NCBI GenBank assembly: GCA_003013855.2
Contig: ML058370.1
Span: 434,001 to 498,000 of the forward strand
Source: Liriodendron chinense
Lineage: Eukaryota; Streptophyta; Magnoliopsida; Magnoliales; Magnoliaceae
Reading direction: 5' to 3'
Length of the DNA stretch: 64,000 nt
In this document: in pieces, positions 22,770-34,459 of the stretch
Numbering within the stretch: the first letter of the stretch is position 1
Layout of the letters: each line of letters opens with the position of its first letter
Notes under the pieces: model-generated
Seen by the model: only the letters and a program-made list of their open reading frames with translations
The model's database searches: none
What the model was told of the DNA's origin: nothing
Position numbers and translations under genes: made by a program

Positions 22770-24420
22770 ACGCGACCAACCAACACGTCAATTGACAACA
22801 GAAAGGTGTACTAACAGCTACGTGTCGCCTAGGTACTGGTCTCGCCGCTGACTTTCCCCTTCTCCTTCCGAGGAAGATCGTCGAAGGCCGTCGTCGTCTA
22901 GCCCGTGTCGTCTCCGTGGGCCAAGCAGGCAGACAAGCTGGCGGTCATCGTGGTCGTCGTGGAGGTCGTGGCAGGGTCTCTGTCAAACGTCCGCAAACGA
23001 AGCCTACACCCCCCTGTCCCGTAGCATCCGTACTCACAGGGGTGGGTGTCGTCGTCGTCGTCGTCGCTGTCGTCGTCTCCGTCATCGTATCTGGCGTCGT
23101 CGTCATCGCCGCTGACGTCTCCCGTGTCTGTGTAGGGGTCGTCTGAGTCCCGTCCCAGATACGTCGGGTCGTCCTAGGAGTCCGTGGACCTCCTCGGCAA
23201 CTACCATGTGAATAACAGAGACGTACGTATCGAGTACAAAACAAACTAAGACCACGTAGCGTAAGAAAACATAGGCTACTAAAGATGGCTAACTGACCAA
23301 ACGGCAATCTAAGGCACGCGCTCCCAAACAGTCACAGCTGTGGGAATCCCTTCTGGCGTCATAACTCAAACTAGACAAGTAGAACGGGGCAGAACCATCC
23401 TCTCTGGAAAAACGGGCGGCTAACAAACAAAACGGCTACTGGCTCAAACTACAATAGAACCCGTACCTAACCGACCGACTCATAGTGCGACATAACCTAC
23501 GAAGCGTTCTTATCAGTGAAAGGAATATGGGCCATACGGCGTCAAAATCAAGCAACGGCTCGGATCTCCACTCGTCAACAGTAGAAACTACAGTACACGG
23601 TATCTCCTTGGCCAACGGCACACGTAGCTGGTCGATGGCCATCAAACGCTAAAAAACCTACACAAAGTCCTCTAAGCCCTAACGGTGGAGCAGCCGTATG
23701 ACTCAAAGTCTAACTGGAGCACGGGCCATGACGGGATAGAGTTTCCGGGGCATGGCATACCGTGGAAACCTCAACGCCCTCGACGCCTTCGTCAACCTGC
23801 TCAACGTACTTGATCCGAAGTAAAGTGGCACCCCTCGCGGCCATGAGAAACACTTCTTCTTCCTACCGAGAAACTCCGAAACACACCTAATGGCGCTCGA
23901 GTTGTTCCAGTGCTAATTCTTATCCATGGGCGAAGGCTCCTAACTGCTAAATAAACTGGTCAACGCCCTCCGGGTCAAGAAAAGCTTCTAACTGGATGCC
24001 AGGCCAATAGTAGTCCAGGCACAGGCCCTCCTCCTATAGGGTTTCTGCCGTAAGTCCTGCGCAATACCAGTAAAACTCAAGGTCCAGTACAGAAAGCCTG
24101 ACTGGTTACGCGGGCGACACAAGTACGTTAACTACTTGCTCCAGAAAGCAGGGATGGAACTAGTCAAGTAACACCACAAATAGCTACTGTAAAACTAGAT
24201 AAGCTCCTGAGCCCTCCTCGTACGCGCCGTAGACCTCTAGTGGAACGTCTGGGAGCCGTGTGTGGTCGAAATACGCTTCAACCTCTTCACACTCAAAACC
24301 GTCCTCTTCCACTTCGAGGAGCCAGTACACCACTGTTCCGTCCCTCACTCGTTCATCTAGGCCACTTCTAACTACGGCACACGCAGTCACCTCCGTCGGG
24401 TGCTTGCGCAGGCTTTAGGC
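22770..24420. other. Complemented-but-not-reversed block (assembly artefact)
   Basis: Neither strand gives sense as printed. Complementing each base in place, left to right, yields a gag zinc knuckle (CFGCGGTGHRRHEC at 22999-23038), then protease VLFDSGASHSFVS near 23237-23275, then reverse transcriptase with SPWGAPVLFVKKKDGSLRL, CVDYRELNKVTIKNRYPLPR, KIDLRSGYHQ and FIDDILIYSR (to about 24210). The right edge is exact: complemented bases to 24420 followed by printed bases from 24421 read SEIR-CFLGLAGYYRRF. The left edge lies between about 22767 and 22801. All ORFs called on the printed sequence here are spurious. Confidence 0.93.
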
Positions 24421-26539
24421 CTGTTTCCTGGGATTAGCGGGTTATTATCGCCGTTTCATAGAGGGCTTCTCTCGTGTTGCAGCCCCACTGACCAGGTTGA
24501 CCCGGAAGGGTGCTGAGTTCGTTTGGAGTGATTGCCTGTGAGCGAGCATTTGCCAGAACTGAAGGACCGTTCTTACTTCTACACCAGTCCTCACTCTTCC
24601 CTCCGGGAGTGAAGGATTTCGTGGTTTTTACAGATGCCTCACGTATTGCTTAGGTGCTGTCCTGATGCAGCATGGCAGAGTAATAGCATATGCGTCTCGC
24701 CAGCTCAAGGTACATGAGCAGAACTACCCCACGCATGATCTGGAGCTAGCAGTGGTAGTCTTCGCACTGAAGGTGTGGAGGCACTATCTTTATGGGGTCA
24801 GGTTCGAGCTCTTTTCTGACCACAAGAGTCTGAAGTACCTCTTCTCGCAGTCCGAGTTGAACATGAGGCAGAGACGTTGGATGGAGCTCCTGAAGGATTA
24901 TGATTTTGATCTTCAGTACCACCCTGGCAAGGCCAACGTGGTGGCAGATGCCCTTAGCCGTCAGCCACGAGGCCTGGTGGCGTATATGATGGTGGCGTAT
25001 ATGATGGTCCGGGGAGTGGAGGATGCTCGAGGAGGTTGCCGAGTACGATTTTGAGCTGAGCCTGCAGTCTTCTATCGCGCAGTTATCGAGCTTGTCGATT
25101 CAACCCTCTCTTGTTTCTAGGGTGATCGAGGCTCAGCAGACAGATCAGACGTTGAAGGATTATTGGGAAGAGGCCGCGTCAGAGGGTCAGACTGATTGGC
25201 AGATTGGGTCAGATGGTGGACTTCATTTCAGGGGTCGGTTGTGTGTTCCAGATATTCCTCAGTTGCGCAGAGATCTTATGGATGAGGCACATAGATCGAG
25301 GTTCACGATCCACCCAGGCTCTACCAAGATGTATCGTGATATGAGGAGGCAGTATTTTAGGGCCGGTATGAAGCGTCAGATTGCCAGTTTTGTGGCTGAG
25401 TGTGACACTTGCCAGCGTGTCAAGGCCGATCATCGTAAACCTCCAGGTCCCCTGCAGCCGTTGAGTGTCCCGTTGTGGAAATGGGAGCACGTAACCACAG
25501 ACTTCATTATGGGCTTGCCGAGGACTGATCGTGGTCACGACGCCATCTGGGTTGTCGTTGATCGTTTGACGAAGTCGGCACATTTTCTTGCTATACGTGC
25601 GACCTGGTCATTGGACAGACTTGCAGATTTGTTTATCGAGGAGATTGTGAGACTGCACGGTGTCCCAGTTTCGATCGTTTCTGACCGAGATCCGAGATTT
25701 ACGTCGCGGTTCTAGAGGAGTTTTCAGAAGGCGATGGGGCCTGCCTTGAAGTTCAGCACCGCATATCATCCTCAGACTGATGGTCAGACCGAGAGGGTCA
25801 ACCAGATCCTTGAGGACATGCTTCAAGCTTGCGTGTTGGATTTCTCAGGTAGTTGGGATAACACCTACGTTTGGCTGAGTTTATATATAATAACAGCTAC
25901 CAGGCGACTATCGGTATGGCTCCTTTTGAGGCGTTGTATGGTAGATCTTGTAGGTCTCCTAGTTGTTGGGACGAGGTTGGAGAGCATCGTCTCCTAGGTC
26001 CCGAGCTTGTGCAGAGGACATCAGAGGCTATCGATATCATCAGGCAGAGGATGCGCACAGCTCAGAGTCGACAGAAGAGTTTTGCAGATCGTCGACGTCG
26101 TCCCCTAGAGTTTTCCATTGGGGATCGTGTGTATCTCAGGGTCTCGCCCATGAAGGGCGTGGTTCGTTTTGGAGCCAAGGGAAAGCTTGCCCCGAGATTC
26201 ATTGGACCCTTCGAGATCACTGGGCGCGTTGGCGCCGTGGCCTATCAACTTGCCTTGCCACTTCAGTTGTCTGGCGTCCACAATGTTTTTCATGTTTCTA
26301 TGTTGCGGAAGTGTGAGTCAGACGTGGTTCCTGTGATAGATTGGCAGCCATTGGAGGTTCGTGAGGATGTTTCTTACATTGAGCAGCCGGTTCGTATCCT
26401 TGACCGGAAGGAGCAAGTCCTCCGGACCAAGGTCATTCCTTTAGTGAAGGTCCAGTGGAGTCATCATAGCGCAGATGAGGCATCGTGGGAGCGAGAGGTA
26501 GAGATTCGCGAGTCTTATCCTCATCTTTTTTATGATTGA
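24421..26539 (+). pseudogene. Tekay pol: RT end, RNase H, integrase and chromodomain
   Basis: Begins in the RT thumb (FLGLAGYYRRFIEGFSRVA). RNase H starts at FTDASRI, with a frame break near 24650, and continues YASRQLKVHEQNYPTHDLEL, FSDHKSLKYLF and VVADALSR. A 15-bp duplication at about 24978-25007 repeats the residues VAYMM. Integrase has the zinc module, WEHVTTDF with the first Asp, VSDRDPRF with the second and QTDGQTERVNQ with the Glu. A TAG at 25713-25715 replaces an expected Trp, and a frameshift follows near 25870. The last frame (25871-26539) has the chromodomain, RILDRKEQVLRTKVIPLVKVQW to SWEREVEIRESYPHLF. At least three lesions make it non-functional. Confidence 0.87.
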
Positions 26540-26655
26540 TTGTATCTGTATGATTGCTTTTCGATTCGATATGCATATATAGTGATGCGATTTTTTTTTA
26601 TGATCTTCGGCTAGTTTAGGTTTGTATTGCAAATTTCGAGGACGAAATTTTTTGT

Positions 26656-26669
26656 TAGGAGGGGAGAGT
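26656..26669 (+). other. Polypurine tract of the Tekay element
   Basis: AGGAGGGGAGAG-like tract immediately before the LTR start TGTAAGACC, following a conserved TTTCGAGGACGAAATTT phrase typical of chromoviruses upstream of the LTR. Confidence 0.75.
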
Positions 26670-27139
26670 TGTAAGACCCATACCCTTGTTTGCCCTCCGT
26701 ACCCTTAATTTCCGGTGCCGGTACGTCCCGGACGGATCAGATTAGCGAGCCTTGATCGTGACCCTCTTTTAGTACCGCATCGACTCGAGCCCTATACCCC
26801 GGCGACCGCGCAGGCGCTGCGATTCCAACGCCGCGCGGCACGCCCCATTGCCATACCCGGTGTGAAAGTTATGATTGATTGCGTAATCCGAGGTGAGCCG
26901 GCGCAACGTGCGTGTGTCGTGGGCCCCCCACTTGCACAAATTCCAAGACCATGTCACATCAATCAAACCCATGCCCCTACTCTACACACCCATACCCCTA
27001 TCATTACCCTAGCTTACACACCCCATACCCCCCATCCCTCTCTCCCATGCTACCCATCACCACCCTCATGATTGCTTCTCTCTCTCTCCCCCCATACAAT
27101 ACCATACGTAGGGGGAGAGGAGGCTTCCTCACTTCCCAT

Positions 27140-27290
27140 ATTGCAAAGAGAGAGAGGAGAGAGGAAAGAGAGAAAGAGATTTGAGAAAGGAGAGAGAAAG
27201 AGAGAGATTTGAGAGATTTGGGAGAAGTTAGAGAGAGATTTGAGAGATTGGGAGAAGTAGAGAGAGATTAGAGAGATTGAGGGTTGTAGA
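27140..27290. repeat. GA-rich microsatellite-like tract
   Basis: Runs of GAGAGA with repeats of GAGAGATTTGAGAGATT, about 150 bp, within the LTR. Confidence 0.85.
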
Positions 27291-27497
27291 TCCAAGCTTG
27301 GAGGGCCCCAACCATCATACGGACCGTCCGGATCGTCGATCATCAACCCAATCCAATCCAACCGTCCATCCATCGAGGTGAGTGCAAGGGGCATAAACCC
27401 CCTCCCATTTTCTAAATTCTTTCATTTTATGTTCCTCGGGCCCACCTTTTGATGGGCAATGAGATGGATGGACTAGATCATCCATGAATGGGACCCA

Positions 27498-27550
27498 CCT
27501 TATTATTATAATAATAATAATAAATAAATAAATAAATAAAAATAAAAAAA
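27498..27550. repeat. ATT/AAAT microsatellite
   Basis: TTATTATTATAATAATAATAA followed by several AAAT units, then an A-rich tract. Confidence 0.9.
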
Positions 27551-27650
27551 AGAAGAGAAGGAAAGGGGGGCCGCTGGACAGTCAGCGTCCAGGGGACGCT
27601 GCTGCCCAGCAGCTCGTGGGCTACAGCCCCTTTTGGGCGTGGACAGGTCC

Positions 27651-29560
27651 CCACACGTGGGACCCACCTTGATGTATGTATTCGATCCACACCGTCCGTC
27701 TGTTCCTCCAGCCCATTTTAGGGCTGGACGCTAAAAATGAAGAAGATCCAGATCTCAGGAGGACCACACCATGGAAAACAGTGGAGGCAAGGACGTCCAC
27801 TATTGAAACTTCCATGGCTCACTGTGATGTTTGGGGACCGAATCAGCCGCCCAATATTGGGCTTACTGGGCTCCCCACGAGTTGGGGGACCTGATGGACG
27901 GATTGGATCACACCTATGTGGGCCCCACTGGAAATAACCCTAGAATAAAAAAAAAGAGAAACAAAAAAAGGGGACTCTGGACGTCCAGCGTCGACCCACC
28001 TTGATGTTTGTGTTCCATCCACGCCGTCCATTTGTTCGCCCAGATCATTTTAGGGCCAGGCCCCGAATTTGAAACCGATCCAAATCTTAAGTGGACCGCA
28101 CCGTATAAAACAGTGGAAACCATGATTCCTACTGTCAAAAATCATTTGGCCCACCTTACTGTTTCTGGACTGATTTAAATACCCAATATTGGGCTTGTTG
28201 GGTCCCCCATGAGATGGGGAACCTGATGAACGGAGTGGATCAGTCCCATGTTGGCCCCACTTGATTTAACTGCAGAAAAACAAAAAAAAGGAAAAGAAGA
28301 AGAAAACGGAAAAAAAAACGAGGCTTACCTCTGACGCTGGGCGTACCAGCGTCCTTGCATGCTGGCTCGGCCAGCTGGTGGCCCACTTGTGGGTCCCACC
28401 ATGATGCATGTGTTGTATCCACACCGTCCATCCAGTTGGGGAGATCATTTTAGGGCATGACCCCAAGAATGAGTCAGATCCAAGTCTCGAGGGGGCCCCA
28501 CCACAGAAAACAGTAGGGACAGTGGCCCTACCGTTAAAACCTTCTTATGGCCCACCGTGATGTTTATTTGAGATCCAACCTGTTCATAAGTTCACACAGA
28601 CATGGAAGAGGGAAAAACAAAAATCTCAGCTTGACCGAGAACTTCTGTGGGCCCCACTTGGTGAGAACGAATATATATAAAAAAAAAAGGAAAAAAAAGA
28701 AAAGGGGGTCGCTGGATAGACAGCGTCCAGGGAACGCTGCTGCCTAGCAGCCTTCTGGAGCCACCCATGGGCCCCACTCGTTGGGCCCACCTAGAATGTA
28801 TGTGCCTTGTCCACTACGCCCATATGTTTTTCCAGCTCGTTTTAGTGGCTGGGCCCAAAATTTAAGCATATCCCTATGGCAAGTGGGCCATGCCACGGTT
28901 CAACAGTGGGAATAATGATCTCTACCGTTGAAACCTTCCCAGCCCTACAGTGATGTTTAATTGTCATCCAACCTATTTCATAAGTGGCCGAGCCCAAAAT
29001 CTAAGTATATCCAAAATGGCAAGTGGGCCATGCCAAGGGACAACAGTGGAAATAATGATCTCCACCATTGAAACCTTTTCCGTCCTACAATCATGTTTAT
29101 TTGTCACCTAACCTATTCATAAGTGGCTAGGCCCAAAAAAAATTTTAAGCATATCCTAATGTCAAGTGGACCATGCCATAGTGGGGATGATGATTTCAAA
29201 TGTCGAAACCCTTTCAGGTTCTACAGTGATGTTTATTTGCCATCCAATCTATTCATAAGATCACATGGACATGGACGAAAGAGAAAACACAAATATCGGT
29301 TTTATTCATGATGCCTATCTATTTTTCTATATTATTTTGGATACGGCCCCAAAAATGAGGCAAATTCAGATGTTAGATGGACCACACCTGTAGGGAATAG
29401 TGGTCATTGATGTCCACCATGGTTTCTTCTTGATGTATATGTTTTATCCATGCGGTACACGTATTTTGGCGGCCTATCTTGTATGTGCAGGCCCAAGTAT
29501 GGGGCCGATGTGGTCTCAAGTGGGCTATGCCACGAAGACCTTTACATTTCCAATGGGACC
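27651..29560. repeat. Array of about 350-bp GGGCCCACC-type units
   Basis: At least four and perhaps six diverged units start near 27651, 27996, 28395, 28785, 29000 and 29290. Each reads roughly GGGACCCACCTTGATGTATG, then ATCCACACCGTCCATC, then TCATTTTAGGG, and later AACAGTGG and GTTGAAACCTTC phrases. A-rich linkers with AAAAAGGAAAAG-like text separate the first units. Single copies of the same family are found at 43359-45096, 56170-56334, 57060-57650 and 58650-59000. Confidence 0.8.
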
Positions 29561-30906
29561 CACAGTCCGGGTCCCACTCTCTTTAGATATATATTGGGCC
29601 TTTTAAGGCCAATGTTACATGATATGTTTGGTAACATGCTAGTATGATTAGCTTGATATGTCACACTGATAACATGCTTAGTATAATGAATACCATGCTC
29701 ATTCATATGCCCATACGCATCATTTGTATGCCTGTTATGGATCATGATTAACCATAGCATATGCTAGTTGGCCTGTTATACTTAGGGGACCCGTGTGAGA
29801 CAGGGTCGCCCCACATGATTGCGCAGTATGCGTAAGTTGGTGCATGATTTGGATTGTATGACTCATGCATTTCGTATTATGTATGTCACGATCGCTTTCA
29901 CACCCTAGCAGCATCAGGGTGGTGGCCACCATAGTCACATCATGGTTGGCAGTGTTGGACACCGGAAACTTGTACTAGTGCGTGGGCGTTATGGATGTCC
30001 TTGGGTGAAAGTCCCTAAACCCTGTGGTACCAGTAGGATGCTCCAGCGTCGAGACCGAGTGGATAACATGAGCGCCCGTGTACCAAATACCAGTAGGCCG
30101 CGTCTCCCACTGTGTCGAGGTCGGTTGGAAAGGGGGTGTGACCTTATCCGCCCGGGTGAAGTGGGCTGTAAGCTAGGTCGAGTCTGACCAGCTCATGGAA
30201 TGGGTCCGCTATCGGCGAGCCGGGTGGGCATTGGCATACCACTGACGAGGCGGATAGTGAGGTCTTTTCTACTCGCTTGGTTATGTGCGCGATGTGCGGT
30301 GGCCAATATTAGAGTATACTAGACCCCGGTGATGTCCCAGATGAGAACTGTTTTGATATTTGGATCAGTTGAGGATTGACATGTTTGCATTGCATCTCTA
30401 GCATGTAACACTCGGCCATGTAGGCCCTTGCATTGCATAGCCTTGGGATGGCTGATAGCATTCATGAACTTAGTAACTTAACCCTCTACTACTTTCGCTT
30501 ACTCTGATATCTGTATACTTGTCATATGCATCACACGCGAACACACGCACTCTACTGGGCTTCGTAGGAAGCTCATGCGCGTTTGTTTACACTGCAGGTA
30601 CTAGAGCCTATCAGCAGCATTGAGCGCGGTTATGTACCTGATATTTTGGACTTCTGCTTCATGTTGTATTTTCCTTTCCAGCACTGTACTCAACAAACTT
30701 ATTAGTGGATATTTGATGATGTTTATGGTTTTGTTTATGCTCCTGTAAAAAAAAATTTACCCTAAAAATCCTCCTGGTAGGATCCCAGGATCGGAACCTG
30801 GCACATGAGAGCTAGGAGCCGAGAATGGGGTACTACGGAGGCTGTTGGCACCAAGGTCGGCGATCGGGAATTTAGTGAGCCCGGTCCCCGGGTTTGGGGC
30901 GTGACA

Positions 30907-31151
30907 GTAGACCTCTCAGGATGCTCTGCCAGAAACAGTCTAAACAATCGAAATAAAGAATGTCGAATGCTCCGTGGGTAGAAGCATCAGAATTGGCCAT
31001 AACTGTGACAAAAGAAACAGAGCGAGTATGCAATGAAATGATAAGTACAGAAAAAGAATACACCAAGAAGGTATGAAAGAGCTATACCAGAAGATGAGTC
31101 GGTGACAGGTTCCGAGGAATCCGCACTGTATATCATTGTGCCAACGAATGT
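30907..31151. other. Flank between the Tekay LTR and PMD pseudogene D
   Basis: No recognised feature. The five bases after the LTR are GTAGA; the matching duplication to the left cannot be located. Confidence 0.4.
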
Positions 31152-33931
31152 CTAAGTGATCTCAATCAATAGCATTGAAGTCACATCTAAAAGTTCAGTA
31201 GTATCATTGTCAGTATCGATCACTTCAGTTGCCGCCGGCGACTCCGCCATGTCTTCAACACTAGAAGCACCAGGGGCCACAAACACAGTTGTGTCATTTA
31301 CCGACATAGTGGTCCCTTGCAGGTTATCCTCTCCAATCTGCCCGACCTGCTCTCTCACGCCGACATGGTCTGATATTTCGTTCACCAGCCCGGTCATCGT
31401 CGGATCCTCTTCACTAATTAATTGATTATCACCTTTATCACCTTCAAACACCAAAAGATGAGTGAACCCTGCTTCTTGTGACCATTCACCAAAGGTACTC
31501 CAAAAGTATGCCAGTTGTCCAATGCAGTATCCTCCTTAAGACGGTCAATTGACACACTCAGAGAAGTCTTATGCCTAGTACTTGACGACAAATACACTTC
31601 AGCCTGCTCTCTATAATAACCCAATCCATCATCAAGGACCTCTGTCAGCCTTGGAGGAGGAATGCAGATTGGATCATCAACAGAGCTGTTATTTCGAATT
31701 AGAGCATACTGATGCACCCACTATCTCAGCCAGACGTAAGGACCACCAATCTTCCAATAAGGCCAAGAAACATGAGCCTTGCACCCATTCGCATCATTAA
31801 AAGTTAATACCATATACACTCCCAATGAGTAGGACCTGTGCCGTACGACCGCTCTGCTTTGGCTATATTCGGTAACGTTATCGGAACACCCTAATCATAT
31901 CCGAATTGCCTAGCAAATTGGCTAGGGTAATAAGGCTTCCGCCAGAACTCTATTCCTTCACACAGTGGAAGTGAAGCAGTGCGAATAGACACCAAGAACT
32001 CCCTATCAAGATTATTCACAGAACGCTCATCGTCAACAACTTCCCGATCCTCTTCGAAGTTAGAAACAGAAAAATGGTAGAAGCAAATCTTTGCCCAATT
32101 GTTGATCTTTGAAGCTATCCAATCATATGACTGCGTTATCATCTTAAGTTTTTTGTAGTGATAAAGAGGGGCGTGATTGGTGTGGGGATACTGAAAGAGA
32201 TCTATTCCATATGTCCATGGAAAATATATGCCCAACCACCCACAGAAGAAATGCCATGGGCAATAAACCACATTCATCCCTCACCCGGGTTGATCTTTAT
32301 TACTGGCAATATTGCCAAAAGCCCTATATAGACTGCATAACACCGGCGGTGCTAAAAAATATCGATGACCATTTGCAAGAGCTCCTGCCATAACAAAGCA
32401 AGAAACCCTGACCCAATCAACACCCTTAGAGCTAGGCAATACGACTACCGACAACTAGTATGCTAAGAAGCCCGCTAGTTCACAAGTCGGCGTAAGCTCA
32501 TTCGGATTGCAGAACTTATGTTCAAAACGTTCTCTCATTAAGGCCTGTTCTTCTGGCAAGATCTCACATTCTTCATAATCAATGCTTTAAGAAGAAAGAA
32601 ATGTCCTATGTCAGAAGAAAAGAAGCTAAGAGCATGCAAACATGAAGTAAAAAGAAGGTATTAGAAGAAATATTACTTCATCCTTTGGCTAAAGTAGATC
32701 AACCAGTTGTCGTAATTAATCTTTGTAATATTTTCGAACTCCGACAACTCAGTAAACAGCTCCAAACAAGCCTTCGAATGGTAAGCATCTCGAGGATTTT
32801 AAGCCGAGATAAAGACAGCTCTTCATCAGTTGAGATATATTCCTGGTAATATTCTCCTATTATGGGCAAGCCAACCATCATCCGAAGATTCCATAAAGTT
32901 ATGCTCATCTCCCCATATGGAAAATGGAATGAATTGGTAACAGAAGACCAATAGCTCAAGAAGCTCCGAATGATTGTTGGATCACGGAAGAAATGTCCAT
33001 AGGTTACATTGATAGCCTACTACAAGCCAACTTGCTTCAAAACCCTCTCGTGACAGACCAAAATCTCTTTTGTCCACAGATCATAACCAACTCACTCATT
33101 CAGATGACCTCGCGTACGAAAACTTCTCGTCACCTACATCATTGTCTTGTCCATATGCCGAAACCTTTGCTAAATTGTCTCAAAATAATGAGTTGGATAA
33201 AGAGTGTGAGGATCACAAGTTGGAGCAAAGAAAACCATTTCTCTTGGGAGACCTACTCGCTGCTCTCTCCCATCGTCAGCCAGTAAAGTAGTGAACAACT
33301 GCTTAGGAGCAGATGTTCACCTTTCAACCCCATAGAACTAAAAAGAGCCTTAAACATTGGATGGTTTGATGCTCGGGAGGGTCCTGTGCCTTATAAGATA
33401 TTTTTCATGTGTGATGACTCGGTCGTTATAGGGGTTTATAATGAAGAAACCGCACTTCATGATGGTTTTTTCTGTCCCAGCCGATCTTCATCCAGTCATT
33501 CTTCGGATCGACGAGCTATGTTAACTGCTCCGCCTGACCAACTGCCTCAACTAGTTTCTTCTCCTTCCGACCTTCTTGATTATCCTCGGGACTTGGACAA
33601 GCAAGCTAGAAGGACCCGCCTCGACGACACTCGGAACACTAGTAAACTGACAATACCAGGAGGACCATTCGTCTTTAGTCCCTTGCATTGAAGGCTCAGA
33701 TGCAGTTTTATCCACATAAATACGTAGTAACACCTCATGGGGAAGCTTCTTAATACGATCAAAGAAATCTTTCACTTCAGGATCAACTGTCGCAGAGAAG
33801 CGCGAACAACACTCTGCTGAAGAGGGATTGGGAGTATCTTCAGCCACCCTCTTCTTCTCACGTTGCGTAGATGAAGGACCAGAAACTTGCGACTCAGAAG
33901 CTTCACCAAAAGATCTTGCTGCTGTCGCCAT
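31152..33931 (-). pseudogene. PMD-type gene D, broken
   Basis: Starts ATG at 33931 (MATAARSFGEASESQ) with a serine-rich, acidic N-terminus, then DEWSSWYCQF. Later frames carry the PMD core SSVTNSFHFPYGEMSITLWN, then VGLPIIGEYYQEYI (32959-32699), and near 32277 FFCGWLGIYFPWTYG, FLVSIRTASLPLCEGIEF and PSQFARQFGYD. A C-terminal acidic piece is at 31454-31152. These pieces are in different frames and some linking sequence (about 33000-33550) is not recognisably PMD. The family order (N-terminal linker, HFPxGEM core, FPxHYGWLGxYFP, ARQFGYD) is kept, so it is one decayed gene or element ORF rather than several. Confidence 0.7.
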
Positions 33932-34459
33932 GATTCACTGCAATAAATAAATAAAAGAACGCCAAACGGAAGACCAGCGCATGCAATGGGAAACACAATA
34001 AGGTATGCATCACAAGAAATAAAATCGTATAATCAAAATACGATCGCACATACAAACAAGTCACATCGATAAATACATGCACAAAATCATGAACCACAAG
34101 AATAGAGGAGCAATGGAATTCAAGCGCACATCCGACGAACAAGTGTACACATGTCATAGCACAACAAATACAATAACAATCCCGCGTATACACTTGAAGT
34201 ACGTGCAAATTCGCGCTAACCCCAAGTTATGCATATGCACCCGCTTGAAAGTACACATCATAGAGCCGTTTAATGAGCAGTTGCAGGCTGTAAAAAAAAC
34301 AAGACAAGCAGCATATTGTGGGCCCAAAGTACTAAGCCCTAATCATGTTAAAGCGTCGAGCGAGATAGCCACAAACCACATCAAATTCAGCTAAGAATGG
34401 AGCCAAATGAATAGGTTTTTCACCAAGGGCAAAAGACATGCCAGAATTCTAAATTTTGG
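33932..34459. other. No gene recognised
   Basis: AT-rich sequence upstream of PMD pseudogene D. It may contain its promoter, but I see no convincing TATA box and initiator pair. Confidence 0.4.

Larger units (their letters stand above)
22801..30906 (+). mobile_element. Tekay/Del-type Ty3 chromovirus with 3' LTR
   Basis: Order left to right: gag zinc knuckle, protease and RT (inside the complemented block), then RNase H, integrase and chromodomain on the plus strand (24421-26539), polypurine tract (26656-26669) and a 4237-bp LTR (26670-30906). A 5' LTR is not seen; the sequence to the left is another repeat. The lineage follows from GPLQPLSVPLWKWEHVTTDF in integrase and a C-terminal chromodomain. 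Chromodomains bind modified histones and steer insertion to heterochromatin. Confidence 0.85.
26670..30906 (+). repeat. Tekay 3' LTR, 4.2 kb
   Basis: Starts TGTAAGACCC and ends GGCGTGACA, the ends expected for this lineage, giving 4237 bp. Inside are a GA-rich tract (27140-27290), an AT microsatellite (27498-27550), a 1.9-kb array of GGGCCCACC-type units (27651-29560) and ordinary LTR sequence with a long GC-rich end. Without the 5' LTR the full extent cannot be verified. Confidence 0.7.

Noticed and set aside
22916..24390. Frames such as 22916-23146 (+), 22945-23307 (-), 23436-23645 (-) and 24184-24390 (-)
   Set aside because: They exist only because the block is printed as an unreversed complement; the true sequence there is Ty3 gag-pol.
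26715..27394. Frames of 118 and 114 codons in the Tekay LTR
   Set aside because: Proline/threonine and serine-rich translations of C-rich and GA-rich simple sequence inside an LTR.
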